DNA from: Plasmodium brasilianum
Taxonomy: Eukaryota > Apicomplexa > Aconoidasida > Haemosporida > Plasmodiidae
Length of the DNA stretch: 42,025 nucleotides
Assembly (NCBI RefSeq): GCF_023973825.1
Contig: NW_027122929.1
Span: forward strand, 1-42,025
Direction: 5' to 3'
The notes below the pieces were generated by a model. It searched no databases and was not told the origin of the DNA. It saw only the letters and a list, made by a program, of their open reading frames with translations. The translations under genes and the position numbers were made by a program. Below are positions 1 through 10,849 of the stretch, piece after piece. How positions within the stretch are numbered: position 1 is the first letter of the stretch; each line of letters opens with the position of its first letter.

Positions 1-191
1 AAACCTGAACCCTAAACCTGAACCCAAACCTAAACCTGAACCCTAAACCCCTGAACCCTAAACCCTAAACCCTAAACCCTGAACCCTGAACCCTAAACCC
101 TGAACCCTAAACCCTAAACCCTGAACCCTAAACCCTAAACCCTAAACCCTAAACCCTAAACCCTAAACCCTAAAACCCTGAACCCTGAACC
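1..191. repeat. Telomeric repeat array (CCCTAAA / CCCTGAA)
   Basis: Tandem heptamers CCCTAAA and CCCTGAA run from base 1 to about 191, the C-rich strand of the Plasmodium telomere repeat GGGTT(T/C)A. The C-rich strand reading inward places the chromosome end at the left edge. The first 50 bases contain shortened or lengthened units (for example missing or extra C), which may be true variants or read errors. Non-repetitive A+T-rich DNA follows immediately. Confidence 0.97.
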
Positions 192-830
192 AAAAAATTA
201 ATTTAAAATATATCACAAGATAGTACATAATATGCAGAAAATTTTTATTATACAACTCTAATAACATTTTTAAACATCATTATTCCACAAATATAGTGTA
301 CATATCTATTATATATCATATTTCATTAATAAATTGTGATTCCTAATTACATCCTCATTAGTGCAGTATTTTATCAATGTATGATATACTTATATATGTA
401 TTTATTTTTTGAGATAATATGTTTTCATGGTGAATTATAAACTTTAAACAATTTTATCCTTTTAGTATTAAATGCTGTATTATTTATTTTACTTGAAAAA
501 AATGAAATAATCATAATTTTAAATTAAACAATAAAGTATATTTTTTTTAATATATTTTTTTTATATTTAATTTTATACAATTAATATTTTTAAAAAAATT
601 CTAGAGATTTTTTATATTAACAAAATAGAAAATAATACAAATTATAAATCACCCATTTACTCATTATTATTAAAAATAATATATATATATAGTTCATTAA
701 TTTTTGCAAAACATGCAAGAAATTTAAAAAAAATTATTTTAAATCAAAATATCAGTATGCTTATTTTTTTTATTGAAGCTATTATTTTTTTTACTTTGAT
801 GTAGACATAGAAATATTCCTACGAGGTACT
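192..830. other. Telomere-proximal gene-free A+T-rich DNA
   Basis: This stretch is very A+T-rich with poly-T and TA runs. I see no tandem repeat array of the kind that flanks P. falciparum telomeres (TARE/rep20) and no convincing reading frame. Confidence 0.6.
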
Positions 831-1546
831 ATGCTTATTATACTTATAGTGTTCTTGTTCTTCTTTGCTATGTTTGATGTTTTTATATGAGAAAAAAAAT
901 TTATTAAAATAATACATAAATATGCTCTTTTTTAATGTTAAATATATACCATTATTTTTAGTTAACCAACTGTTGTAAATCTTGGGATAAGGAAAGAAAT
1001 CGATATAGCATTTTAATGTAACAGTTGTCAGATTATTATATAGTGAAGCAAATGTAGCGCTATAACAGAAATATGAAATGTTAAAAGAAAGAATATTTGG
1101 TTTATTAGAAGAAAGTAGTGGTGCTGCACGTAGAGAAAAACTAAGTGCACTAGATCAGAATGACTTCTTTTGAAAACATGTTAATAAATTGATACAATGT
1201 GATATTTTTCAACAAGAATATAATGATTTAATGAAACGCAAAAAATTTTAAAACCAAAAGGTTCTATCAGCTTTGAACACAATTTTAAAAAAAAATTAAT
1301 ACCATAAAACCCTGTGTAAATGTTGAGAAATATAAAAGCACTATCAAATTCTTTAAAAAAGTAGACTCTAAAAATTAATAAAATTTACATAAAGCTAGCT
1401 CAGGTAATAAACAATAAACGCAATTACTTTAAATTCTAAATCACCTCGAAAATTCTTTACGATACATGAAAAAACATAAATTATCTTCTGCTCTTATAAT
1501 CTCCTTATCGTTCTTTACAATATTTCTGAGGTTTCTCTATTTATAA
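831..1546 (+). pseudogene. Decayed two-exon subtelomeric membrane protein, probably exported family
   Basis: A candidate first exon at 831-887 encodes 19 residues that are almost all hydrophobic (MLIILIVFLFFF...), like a signal peptide. A T-rich stretch ending in TTTTTAG at 960 resembles a splice acceptor. Beyond it, one frame reads coding-like from about 1012 to 1250 (RLLYSEANVAL*QKYEMLK..., then LSALDQNDFF*KHVNKLIQ), broken by stops. The reading then moves to another frame (KPCVNVEKYKSTIKFFKKVD, about 1300-1370). A third frame from 1466 gives a membrane span (LSSALIISLSFFTIFLRFLYL) ending at a stop at 1544. Signal exon, charged middle and C-terminal membrane span are the layout of many subtelomeric Plasmodium families, but I do not recognise the exact family. 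The number of stops and frameshifts makes it a pseudogene. Confidence 0.5.
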
Positions 1547-3649
1547 CTACGATTAAATTTATTCTAAATCAGATTCCAAATCCATTCTTTTTATCATTAA
1601 TTTAATATCATTTACTTAGCTCTGAGATACTACAGTTTTTTTTAATTAATATATATAAAACTATTTGATATAAAATTATCTAGGGTTAGTAATAAACATA
1701 AAAAAAAATATATGGTAAAAAATTAATCTTTTAATTTTTTAAATTTATAAAAATAATTCGAAAGTGCATAAAATTTTTTATGTGTAATAGTAAAAAAAAA
1801 AATATATATATATCCTAACACAAATATATAATATTTGAATTATTTATTTCTTCATATTTCATTTTAAAAAATTGTCCTAACATAATTCTATGTATACCGT
1901 AAAACAAGTAAATTATTTATAATTTAATGTTAAGTTTAAACTAAATTAAAGTTTCACAATTCATGTAAAAACATACTTTTCAGTGATTTATTTAAATATA
2001 TATATTTTATTTTTTTTTTTTTTCTTTGTTGTTCATAAATACATTTTTATGAAAAACATTACTATTCGCAAATTTAAATAATTTGACATATTAATGCAAT
2101 TAAATCACAATAAATCATGAATATTTTTCTCAAAATATATGTAATTCTTTTTATTTTTAATTTTCAAGAGCAAGTTTCATCTCTGATTGGTATTTATTAG
2201 TAGATTCGCTAAAATAAGTTTATAATTATTCTTTAACTGCGCTTAATATGTACTGGAAATGTAGAGGCTATTTTTCTTCATCTTTTGCATTATACTTGGG
2301 CATTTTCTGGATAATCATCATCTTAACATCATATACTCTCAACATTTTTTTTTACTTACATTCAGGTTCAACTATTTCCAAATTTTATTATCATGAAATA
2401 TATTTTGAAATAAAATTCATATTATTGCTTCGTCAATAGAAATTCATTTTTAATAACTTTTTAGTAATTTAATTCATAGAATAACTACTTCACACGTTCA
2501 TATAGATATAGAATTTTTAACGTCTATCCTTATTTACTTTTTTATTTATCAATGTTCATCATAAAGCTAAATCAAGTAAATCTACTTATACATATATACT
2601 TCCAATTATAATTATATTTTGGGCAAAAAATAAGACTCCAAAACAATTAAGACTTTTCTTCCTTTTATTACATAAAAGAAGAAACAATAATTAAATAACC
2701 CCTGTAACGGTAAGTTAAAATATTTTATTTTAAATATTTTCCTAATATATCAATATTTCTAACAAGCTATTATATATTTAAAATGAATTTATTCATTATA
2801 GATCGCTAACAAATATAATTTATATACGTCATTAAATACTTCATTAAATCTAACAAACATATGTACATTTCCCTCTCTTTCATACTTACTAACAATATTG
2901 TTCTGTATACTGCTAATCACAAGATAGTATATAAATATAATTTAATAATTCAATGAATGTATAAAAATGCTAAAATTATAGCATCATACAACATAACCCT
3001 TCCTACCTGAAAAAAATTACCGCACAAAAAAAATTACATCTATAATGAACAATGAACCCCTAATATAAATCACTAAAACTCTAAAACAGTGGATGTTCAT
3101 TAATGCATGAATTATAGATTCTTTTAAATATTTTGTTATATGGAATGAGTGTATATACTTTTTGCTTGTTTTATTTTTTTCCATACTATTATTTCATGTA
3201 AGAAAATACATTACGATTATCTATAATTTTGATAATAACATATGTCTATATTTTATACTATTTTGTACTTTTCTAATCGCTTATAATAAAGTATATAAAT
3301 TCTAACTATCTAATTCTAAATATACATAGCCAAAAACTTATTATCATCGTCATATCCTAAATCTTATATATCAATATATCAATGGAAATACCAAATTTGT
3401 TTTTATAATAACAAAATTCCTCTATTTATTATTGCAACGATAACTAGACGTAGTTTCATTAATATTCCTCCTTTATAAAAATACGTCTTGTTTGTAAAAA
3501 AGGATATTTAATAAAAAATATTCGTCATTTGAGTAAAATAAAAATGGTAGTATACTTATATTTTTATCTCATTTTTAGTATTTTAAAGTGTTACATACTT
3601 TAAAAATTCTCTCTTTAAAATATTTATATAATGAAAATAAACATTCCTT
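1547..3649. other. Mostly gene-free DNA with one weak coding remnant on the minus strand
   Basis: The stretch is A+T-rich with poly-T runs. The one coding-like patch is on the minus strand at about 2130-2345. A single frame there reads MPKYNAKDEEK, stop, PLHFQYILSAVKE, two stops, then ESTNKYQSEMKLALEN, which has a balanced composition unlike the surrounding F/I/Y/N-rich noise. It may be the tail of another dead subtelomeric gene, but no family can be named. The plus-strand frame at 2248-2439 lies opposite it and looks like a shadow. Confidence 0.35.
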
Positions 3650-4034
3650 TTTTCCCTCAACTGTAATATTCATTCATATTATGGAGAAAATATTTTAAAG
3701 AATAATTTTAAATTGAGTAACACAAAAATTATTTTTCTTCGTTAAAGCAGATGATTAATGATATTATATGTTCCATTGAGTCATACAATGCTGATGCAAA
3801 ACAGTTTCTACATTTGTTTTTTCTGTTAAATTTATTATTTTTTCTCTTGTTTTACCAAAATTTCTATATATATATATTTTTTTTTTTTTTTACATATAAT
3901 TTCACGTTGTTCACATCATAATTATTATATATGTAATTATAATTTCAATACTTCAAATTGGTATCTTTACTGTCATTTTTTTTCTTTTTTTCTACATTCA
4001 TTCCACTATATCTCCATCATATAATTCAAAACAT
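3650..4034 (-). pseudogene. Decayed C-terminal cysteine-rich region (region VI) of the adjacent EBL gene
   Basis: Directly downstream of the EBL stop codon the minus strand still carries sequence resembling the C-terminal cysteine-rich domain that precedes the membrane span in EBL proteins. After several in-frame stops (4035 and below) one frame reads TREKIINLTEK (about 3818-3850). The frame of the main gene then continues as NKCRNCFASALYDS, ICFNEEK, stop, FLCYSI, stop, NYSLKYFLHNMNEYYS, stop (about 3660-3825). The order of the TREx-II, K-C, C-x-EE, C-Y and NYSLKYF-like elements fits the family. Several cysteine positions are replaced, a frameshift lies between the two parts next to an A-rich run, and no transmembrane exon was recognised further downstream. 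It is therefore a dead 3' end, not a spliced exon. Confidence 0.65.
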
Positions 4035-6587
4035 CTATTTTTCTTCCATAATTTCTTTTACACTAGATGTATTAGTTCTATTAAAGTTGTGCCTTTGAAC
4101 ATCTTTTTCTTCCTCTTTATATATATTTGTTGATCCAGGAGCATCGTATTTTGATTTTCTTTCCGCTGAACATGTCTCCTTCAAATACTTGGTTTCGGTA
4201 TGTAACAGTGCTCCCTTATTCGAGTTAAAACCATATCTCCAATTAATATCATCAATAGTTTTATTCCTTTTTATGCTATTTTCATTTTTATTGGCATCAT
4301 GAACGTTAGTAATAATACCTGTGTTTACAACTGTACCATCTTCTACATTTTTACTGGCATCAAAATACTGGTGGTTAATTCTTCCATCATTTTCTAAATC
4401 ATAATTTTTACTTCGATTAACAGCAAAATTTCCCTCAACATATGTATCACCACTCGAAGAACGGGATATTCCGGTATTTTCAATATCACCAATATTAGTA
4501 GTATTACCTGTACTCTCAGCACCAGTACTACCATCGTCAACTGAATAACTTAGATTAATAGTAGAACTACTTCCTTTTTGACTAAAAACAAGTTCTCTAT
4601 TATCTCCAGTTTTGAAAACATCATCAATTTTCTTATCTTCAGTACTTTGTTCCTGTTTCGATTCTTCCATTTTTAACTGGACAAATTTTGTATTGTTAGT
4701 TGCTCTACAACTACATATACTTTTATATGTATTATAGTTTAGATCAAATATTTTTTCAAAATCTATCCAATTAAACTCCGTGCACACTTCGGATAAAAAA
4801 TTAACATCATTCTCGATGGTTCCCTTAAGGGCATCTTTTCCAATGTACTTAGTTATGTTCCGTTTTTTTGATAGTACATCATATTTTATTAATTTTTGTT
4901 TAATCCATAATATATATACTGTGCACATTCTTGAACATTCTGATTCACTTTTAGATCCACTTTCACATACAAAACCTCTATCTTTTTGACAGTTACATAA
5001 ATTATTATATTTATTATTTCCAAGATCATTTTCTGTCTTATTAACTTCCTCACACACTTTCTTTAAAAGATTAGAAACATTATCTCTACTTGCTCTTTGA
5101 ATATATATTTCATTATTCTTTTCAATGTCGAACTTTTTTGATAGGACGTAACACTCCTTTCTTTTTTTATATATCCATTTTTCATATTCTCCACATGCAT
5201 TTTTACATTCTTGTCCACTACTACAACCGAATTCATCAATAAGACCTTTTTCTTCTTTGCATTTATTTTCCAAATTTTTTAATTCTTTAGACCTTGATCC
5301 ATAAGATTCTCGAGCCCATTCTTGAACCCATCGTTCAAACTGAGGAGCTTCTTCAAAATTTGAGGATTTTTCGCATTTTCTAAGGGCATTAATAATTTTA
5401 TCATCTTTAAACTTTGACATTAACTCATTCCAAATATCTTTTCTATTCCTATTCCACCACAAAGTCCTTTCCCTTTTTCCGTTAGGAACTCCAAAAACGT
5501 GGCCCAATCTCTTTTCAACTTCTTTTGAGTAATAAATTCTCGCCATGTCTGTTCCCTTAATGATATCTCCATAATCAGCAAAACTGCATATAAAATCGTT
5601 ACAAAATTCAGTATTATTAAATTTATTTTTAATATCCCATTTATTTAACAATAATTCAATTTCCATATTTATTGAATCCATAAGTTTTGTTTTCAAATCA
5701 TCCGTATAATAATTACTTACATATAAAAGACCACTAATACACAGCTGCAATCTTCGATCTGGAATGCATATTTGTTTCACATTCACGTTATTTAAATTAC
5801 AGTTCCAGTTTCTAGTTAATCTCTTTTCTTTGCAATTAATACGTGGAGATTTATCGATAAAAACATAATTTACAATATTATTTGTAGGAATTTTATCATA
5901 ATTAGTACCTTTTATAACAGAATCTTTACCAATAGTATCACTGGAAAAACCCTCAAATCTATCAATAATTTCAGGAACATTATAAGTAAAATTAGAAGAC
6001 TGACCACTACTAGATATCTCATTATTAACCCCTTTCAAGTCATTTGCATTAATATTAAAATCTTTCCTATTTGTTTTACCTTCGTCATATTTATCCTTAT
6101 TATAAATTTTATTACTAAAATCTTCCTTGCCATCATTCACTCCTTCCAATATCCTAATAGTTCTTTTTCCCATAAAAGCTTTATCATTCATTTTTATACC
6201 TTTTACACTATTCAAAATGATTTTTTTTTTCTTGGTTCCATTTTTTTCCGTTGCATGTAAATATAGTTCTAATTTATTTTGTTCCTTTTCCCCTTGTTTC
6301 TTAGCCGAAGTAATACCAATTTCATCGTCTATATATTTCTTTTGGCAACTGTTTTGTAATATTTCATTTTTCTTTACTAATGATTCATTGTTTCCTTGAA
6401 GAAATGTATAAAAATTACTCCATTTATTATTTGTCTCGTTTTGTAATTTTTTTTTTAATATATATAGATATTCTTTTCTTTTACAATAATTCATTTCCGT
6501 AAGGGAAGAATAATCCTTCGATGGTACACAATGGGTCAAAAATAAATATAGAAAAAAAAAATAATTTTTTTTTTCCATAGTTTTCAT
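4035..6587 (-). CDS. Erythrocyte-binding-like (EBL) protein, DBL ectodomain without membrane anchor
   Basis: This is an 850-residue open frame. Residues 8-20 form a hydrophobic signal peptide (Met1 and Met4 are both possible starts). Residues 30-250 are a charged, Asn/Lys-rich spacer. The Duffy-binding-like domain starts near Cys252: subdomain 1 has C252, C263, C274 and C283 with the hallmark CIPDRRLQLC; subdomain 2 has FCNDFICSFADYGDIIKGTD (328-347), WWNRNRKDIW (377-386) and PQFERWVQEW (415-424). Subdomain 3 follows (C443, C455, C461, C465, C531, C533) and appears to be followed by a second copy (C541, C551, C555, C602, C625, C627). Residues 640-850 are Ser/Thr/Asn-rich with one cysteine (C806). 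EBL proteins are microneme ligands that bind erythrocyte receptors during merozoite invasion. Family members normally end with a cysteine-rich domain, a membrane span and a short tail. Those are missing here and appear as decayed sequence downstream, so the product would be secreted, or the gene is a recent pseudogene. Confidence 0.9.
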   Translation of the reverse strand: MKTMEKKNYFFFLYLFLTHCVPSKDYSSLTEMNYCKRKEYLYILKKKLQNETNNKWSNFYTFLQGNNESLVKKNEILQNSCQKKYIDDEIGITSAKKQGEKEQNKLELYLHATEKNGTKKKKIILNSVKGIKMNDKAFMGKRTIRILEGVNDGKEDFSNKIYNKDKYDEGKTNRKDFNINANDLKGVNNEISSSGQSSNFTYNVPEIIDRFEGFSSDTIGKDSVIKGTNYDKIPTNNIVNYVFIDKSPRINCKEKRLTRNWNCNLNNVNVKQICIPDRRLQLCISGLLYVSNYYTDDLKTKLMDSINMEIELLLNKWDIKNKFNNTEFCNDFICSFADYGDIIKGTDMARIYYSKEVEKRLGHVFGVPNGKRERTLWWNRNRKDIWNELMSKFKDDKIINALRKCEKSSNFEEAPQFERWVQEWARESYGSRSKELKNLENKCKEEKGLIDEFGCSSGQECKNACGEYEKWIYKKRKECYVLSKKFDIEKNNEIYIQRASRDNVSNLLKKVCEEVNKTENDLGNNKYNNLCNCQKDRGFVCESGSKSESECSRMCTVYILWIKQKLIKYDVLSKKRNITKYIGKDALKGTIENDVNFLSEVCTEFNWIDFEKIFDLNYNTYKSICSCRATNNTKFVQLKMEESKQEQSTEDKKIDDVFKTGDNRELVFSQKGSSSTINLSYSVDDGSTGAESTGNTTNIGDIENTGISRSSSGDTYVEGNFAVNRSKNYDLENDGRINHQYFDASKNVEDGTVVNTGIITNVHDANKNENSIKRNKTIDDINWRYGFNSNKGALLHTETKYLKETCSAERKSKYDAPGSTNIYKEEEKDVQRHNFNRTNTSSVKEIMEEK

Positions 6588-6897
6588 TAAAAAATATATT
6601 TATAAATATTCAATATTATGAAGAACAAAAAGTGTACTATAAAATTATTATTTTCTACTATTTATAAATAAAAAAAAGGATATTAATTGAAGTTAACCTT
6701 ATGTATAACCAAGTAAACCCGAACAACTTGAACCAATGAATATGTAAAATGTAGATACATTTAGAATGTTTCTACCATTTTACTTTATATTTCAATCTAT
6801 TTTTTTCTCATTACAATATCAGCCGTTCAACTTAACTCTCTACGCGCACACATATATACATAAGTATAATGGAAAATAAAGTGTGTAATTATATTAA

Positions 6898-6929
<32 letters not shown>

Positions 6930-9080
6930 CTCCATCTTATAACATCTGAAAGGAAAATATAAATAAAAAAAGTTTTTAATTACAAAACACACAAGTGTTA
7001 ATCAAATGAAAAAATAATAATTTTTTTACATAAATTTTTGCTAGACCTTAAGTAAAAAAAAAAAAAAAAAAATTATATTTTTCAAACTTCTACTATAATC
7101 GTAATTCATAATTTTAGTTAATTCAGAACTAACGTTAATTCTTTCTGTTAATTCATGGAAAACATTATTTATATGAAAAATTTTAGTTCATTGAATATTT
7201 ACTAATTTTTTATGTTTAGTTGTTATATTTCTTTAAATTTATAGATTTTTTCATTAAACAAGCGAAATTAAAAACTTTTGGTAAATAAAATATAATTTAC
7301 AGCTAATATTCCTACCATAAAAATAAATCAAATTTTCTTTTCATTGTGTATATTGAAAAATTTATATAAATTAAGAAAAACAAAACATAATACATATATG
7401 AAAATTGTAAGTTTTATTACCTCTTAAATATGATTCATAATGAAAAAAAGCATCCATTGTATCTATATGTATATTAATAATAACTATTTTTCCTCTTTTT
7501 TTTATTTTTTATTTTTTTATAATTCTTATAACCATTAAATATACATATTAAGACTTTACAAATTTTGTAACATTATGTTAATATATATCATTTTAATTTT
7601 ATAAACTAATTTTAGATATTTTGTTTCTAATACAAATCTATAAATAGAAGAAATGTTTGTCAATTTATTAACTTTTTGAACTAATATGTTATTATATTAT
7701 AGAATTTTTGATAAACAGTTAAAAGTTAAAAATATAAAACAGAAATAAAATTTTCTCAATATGATAAATAATATTCTTCACAACTTCAGAGCCTCTATAT
7801 AATAAAGGAAAACGTAGTAAATTTCCTGAACTTTCCATATTTATTAAGTAGATTACATCTAATTTTTTACAATGACATTTTTAACCTTATTTTTTTTGTA
7901 TTATATATATAAAAAATTTTTCATTTTACACTTCACCCTTTAAGATAATTAGTATAATATATATAAAAATATATATATTTTTATTTTTATTCTAAATAGA
8001 TAAAATTATACTAATTTATAAATTTGTAAATAATAGCATAATATATAACATAATATACTCCATTTTATTATATACTTCAATATTTGCATAACATATTAAT
8101 ATCATTAACTGTATTGCAGATTAAAATGGGATAAAATAATGATGAAATAATTTTTTATAGAGTGTAGAACATCATGTTACACAATTATTATTAAAAAATT
8201 TTATAGAAATATTTTCTACACCTAATCAAAAAATTATTTACTTCTTAATTATTATATATTCTTTTTTTATAAAAGTTTATCCATTTATTTATATATTTAT
8301 TATAGTTCTATGCATCTAGAAAAACGTTATTAATCAACTAGTAGAACTCTTAGAAAAAAACCTAAATACAATAAAAAATTCTGAAGAATTGAACTTCAAA
8401 ATATAAAAGGTTTTTTCATAAGAAGGTATATATATTTTTTATTTTTTAATAAATAATATTTATATATGCAAAATATTTAAATGAAATAAAAAAACATATG
8501 TTTAAAAAAAAAAAAAAAATTATATTTTTCTTTTATATAAAAAAAATAATTTATTCTATTATTTAGCCCTTTAAAACAATGACAATATTTTCCACTAGTT
8601 ATATAAAGACGAATAATATTTTACAATATAAAATTATTTTTTATAAAATATAATAGTTTTAACTTTCCTTTTATTTTTTATTAGTAATTCTGTCGTTCAT
8701 TTCATATATGTTTTTAGTAATAATGTAACACTTTAAAATCATACACGATTATGTAGTAGTTTTTGTGAAAAAATATTTTTTTATATTTTTCATTCTACGG
8801 AAAAAGTAAAAATATAGTACGCCTAATTAACAATATTATATGATATTATTTAACAAATATACGTATATATAGTTCACATTTCGGAAAATATAATTTATCC
8901 CAAAATAGTAAAATGGGTACATTTTTATTTTTTTATTAAGATCATTATTTATATCACTCTATTTTAATATTCTACTGTATGTGAAACGTCAAAATAATTG
9001 TTGCCTTAAAATGAACATTTCTATAATTGTAGTTCTGTATATATATATTTTTTTTTAATTTTAAAGTATCCCTGTTTTAG
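6588..9080. other. Intergenic DNA upstream of the EBL and first PIR genes
   Basis: About 2.5 kb of A+T-rich DNA without a coding frame I can support. It contains a long T run near 6903-6929 and an A run near 7054-7072, some 320 and 470 bases upstream of the EBL start; poly(dA:dT) tracts are common in Plasmodium 5' regions. It should hold the EBL promoter, but no specific motif was identified. A short ATG frame at 9011 (MNISII) before a possible GT donor could be exon 1 of the PIR pseudogene that starts at 9081. Confidence 0.4.
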
Positions 9081-10144
9081 GAGTGTACCTTCAAATAAAT
9101 TGTACAATGAATTGTTTAATTATGAAGGCTTTCATAATAAAACTATTGACAGTTATATTATTCCTGACATTTATCTAAATAGACATAATTTAATTCAACA
9201 TTTTCAAAAACATCCTCAAATATTAGCACCATTAAGTGAAATGTGTTAAAAATATAATCAATTTTTATCTAACATTTGTGATTAATTGTAACAATCGGTT
9301 ATATGAGATAATATCTAACAATAAAGTGCCTAACAACTTAGACACGTTAATATGCTACATATTGCATTTCATAAAGTTTTCAAACAGTATTCATCACATG
9401 TGTAACAATAAGACATTATAATATATAAACTAAGGATATATTTGAATAGAAAGAAGTTTATATTATTTTTCCGAATATTTCCAATGCATTAAAAATAAAA
9501 TTTATAAAAATAATAATATTGTTACATAAAAAAAAAAAAAAAAACACCACCTATTATTCATTGCAGAAAGAGTTAAATATTTTAATAGTATTATTAAAAA
9601 ATATAGTAATTGTAACAAATAATAAACATATTGATAAAAATTGAAATTATTTAAAGATAATTAGGATAAAATTAATTTACCATCATTAAAATATAATTAT
9701 TATATACCATTACTTTTACCTTCCGAGGAAGAAGTAACTAAATTATTAAATCAGCATAATTATATCAAATTTAGTAATATTCCTAATAATGTTTGTACTC
9801 TGATAAAGCTTTTAATGACATTAGTGCGGATATTTTTCATTTTATTTTGTCTGTTTAAGGTCAATAAAAATTCTATTTAAAAATATATATTTTCTAAAAT
9901 TTTCATCAACCATTTCAATAAAAAAATTACTATCATGAAAGGAATATATATATTTTTAAATGCATATTTTCTTTTCTTTTTTTTTTTTTTTAGATTAGTT
10001 TTCTCCATTTGGGTTCTGGCAAGATCGTCGAATATGAAAAAAAGAACATGAACAACACTTGTTTTTATACATTATTATACAGATTATTCATATTCAGATA
10101 ACATGTCATATGGGATACACTTCTTCAAGGTAGTACCAATTTGA
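9081..10144 (+). pseudogene. PIR-family (vir/kir-like) pseudogene 1
   Basis: PIR genes have a tiny first exon, a long second exon ending in a membrane span, and a short cytoplasmic third exon. Here an acceptor (CTGTTTTAG, ending 9080) precedes SVPSNKLYNELFNYEGFHN, which resembles the start of PIR exon 2. The frame stops after SEMC. Later frames continue as VINCNNRLYEIISNN and, at about 9700-9760, LPSEEEVTKLLN. Exon 2 ends with a membrane span (LIKLLMTLVRIFFILFCLF) at AAG/GT (9859/9860). After a poly-pyrimidine acceptor at 9991-9998, exon 3 gives SPFGFWQDRRI, the conserved PIR 'PFG' cytoplasmic start. Another frame then gives YSDNMSYGIHFF up to a stop at 10144. Several stops and frameshifts show that it is dead. 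PIR proteins are variant proteins of the infected-cell surface or vesicles. Confidence 0.7.
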
Positions 10145-10849
10145 ACATACTATTTAATAAAAAGCCTTTTTTTCATAACAAATATTAACTAATGGAACTA
10201 TACAAATAAGGTCCAATTTTATTAAGATATATAAAAAACACAAAACATACTATATTAATAACACAGCTTAACTGTATACGCATTTTTGTAATAGTGTTTA
10301 ATTTTTTTTTTCTATCAATTTAATTATTTACATGAAGAGTGATTTTTCGGAAGAAGCACTTTTAATTACATTTTTAATAAGTTAAATCTTCTATTATATT
10401 TGAATAATTTTTGCATAATTCCTCTTTTCTATTTAGTACCTTAATATACTATTCCGAAATGAATATTTTCTTTTCTATTCGTCAAATATATAGAAAAGCT
10501 ACTTAATAAATTGATTCTATAATTTTTACTTTTCATTCCATTAAGTTACTATCCTGCATTTTTTCCATACTTTTTTTATTATTTCATTCTAAAAAGTTAT
10601 TTTTTCCTCCTTAATAGACCCTCTCAGAAAAGTTTCTAATAAATGTTCAATTTATAATTCCACTGCTTTTTATTTTAACAGTTATAGCATTTTCATGGGC
10701 ATTTCCATTATAATCTTAAACTTTGACAGTTGTTCTTTTGATGTAACCTCCCATATAAACATAAATTTACTGTCTTATTATATTTAACTTTGTGTTTTCG
10801 CTTCCTTTTAAATAGAATTGATTACATAACCCCATTTGTGAACTTATTA
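10145..10849. other. Intergenic DNA between two convergent PIR pseudogenes
   Basis: A+T-rich DNA between the 3' ends of PIR pseudogenes 1 (+) and 2 (-). No feature was recognised. Confidence 0.5.

Noticed and set aside
4780..4989. Plus-strand open frame inside the EBL gene
   Set aside because: It is antisense to the DBL coding sequence and has no independent support.
6127..6399. Plus-strand 90-codon frame inside the EBL gene
   Set aside because: Antisense shadow of the Lys/Asn-rich spacer; its Phe/Ser-rich composition follows from the coding strand.
9236..9421. 61-codon plus-strand frame
   Set aside because: It is a fragment of PIR pseudogene 1 after a frameshift, not a separate gene, and does not begin at a natural start.
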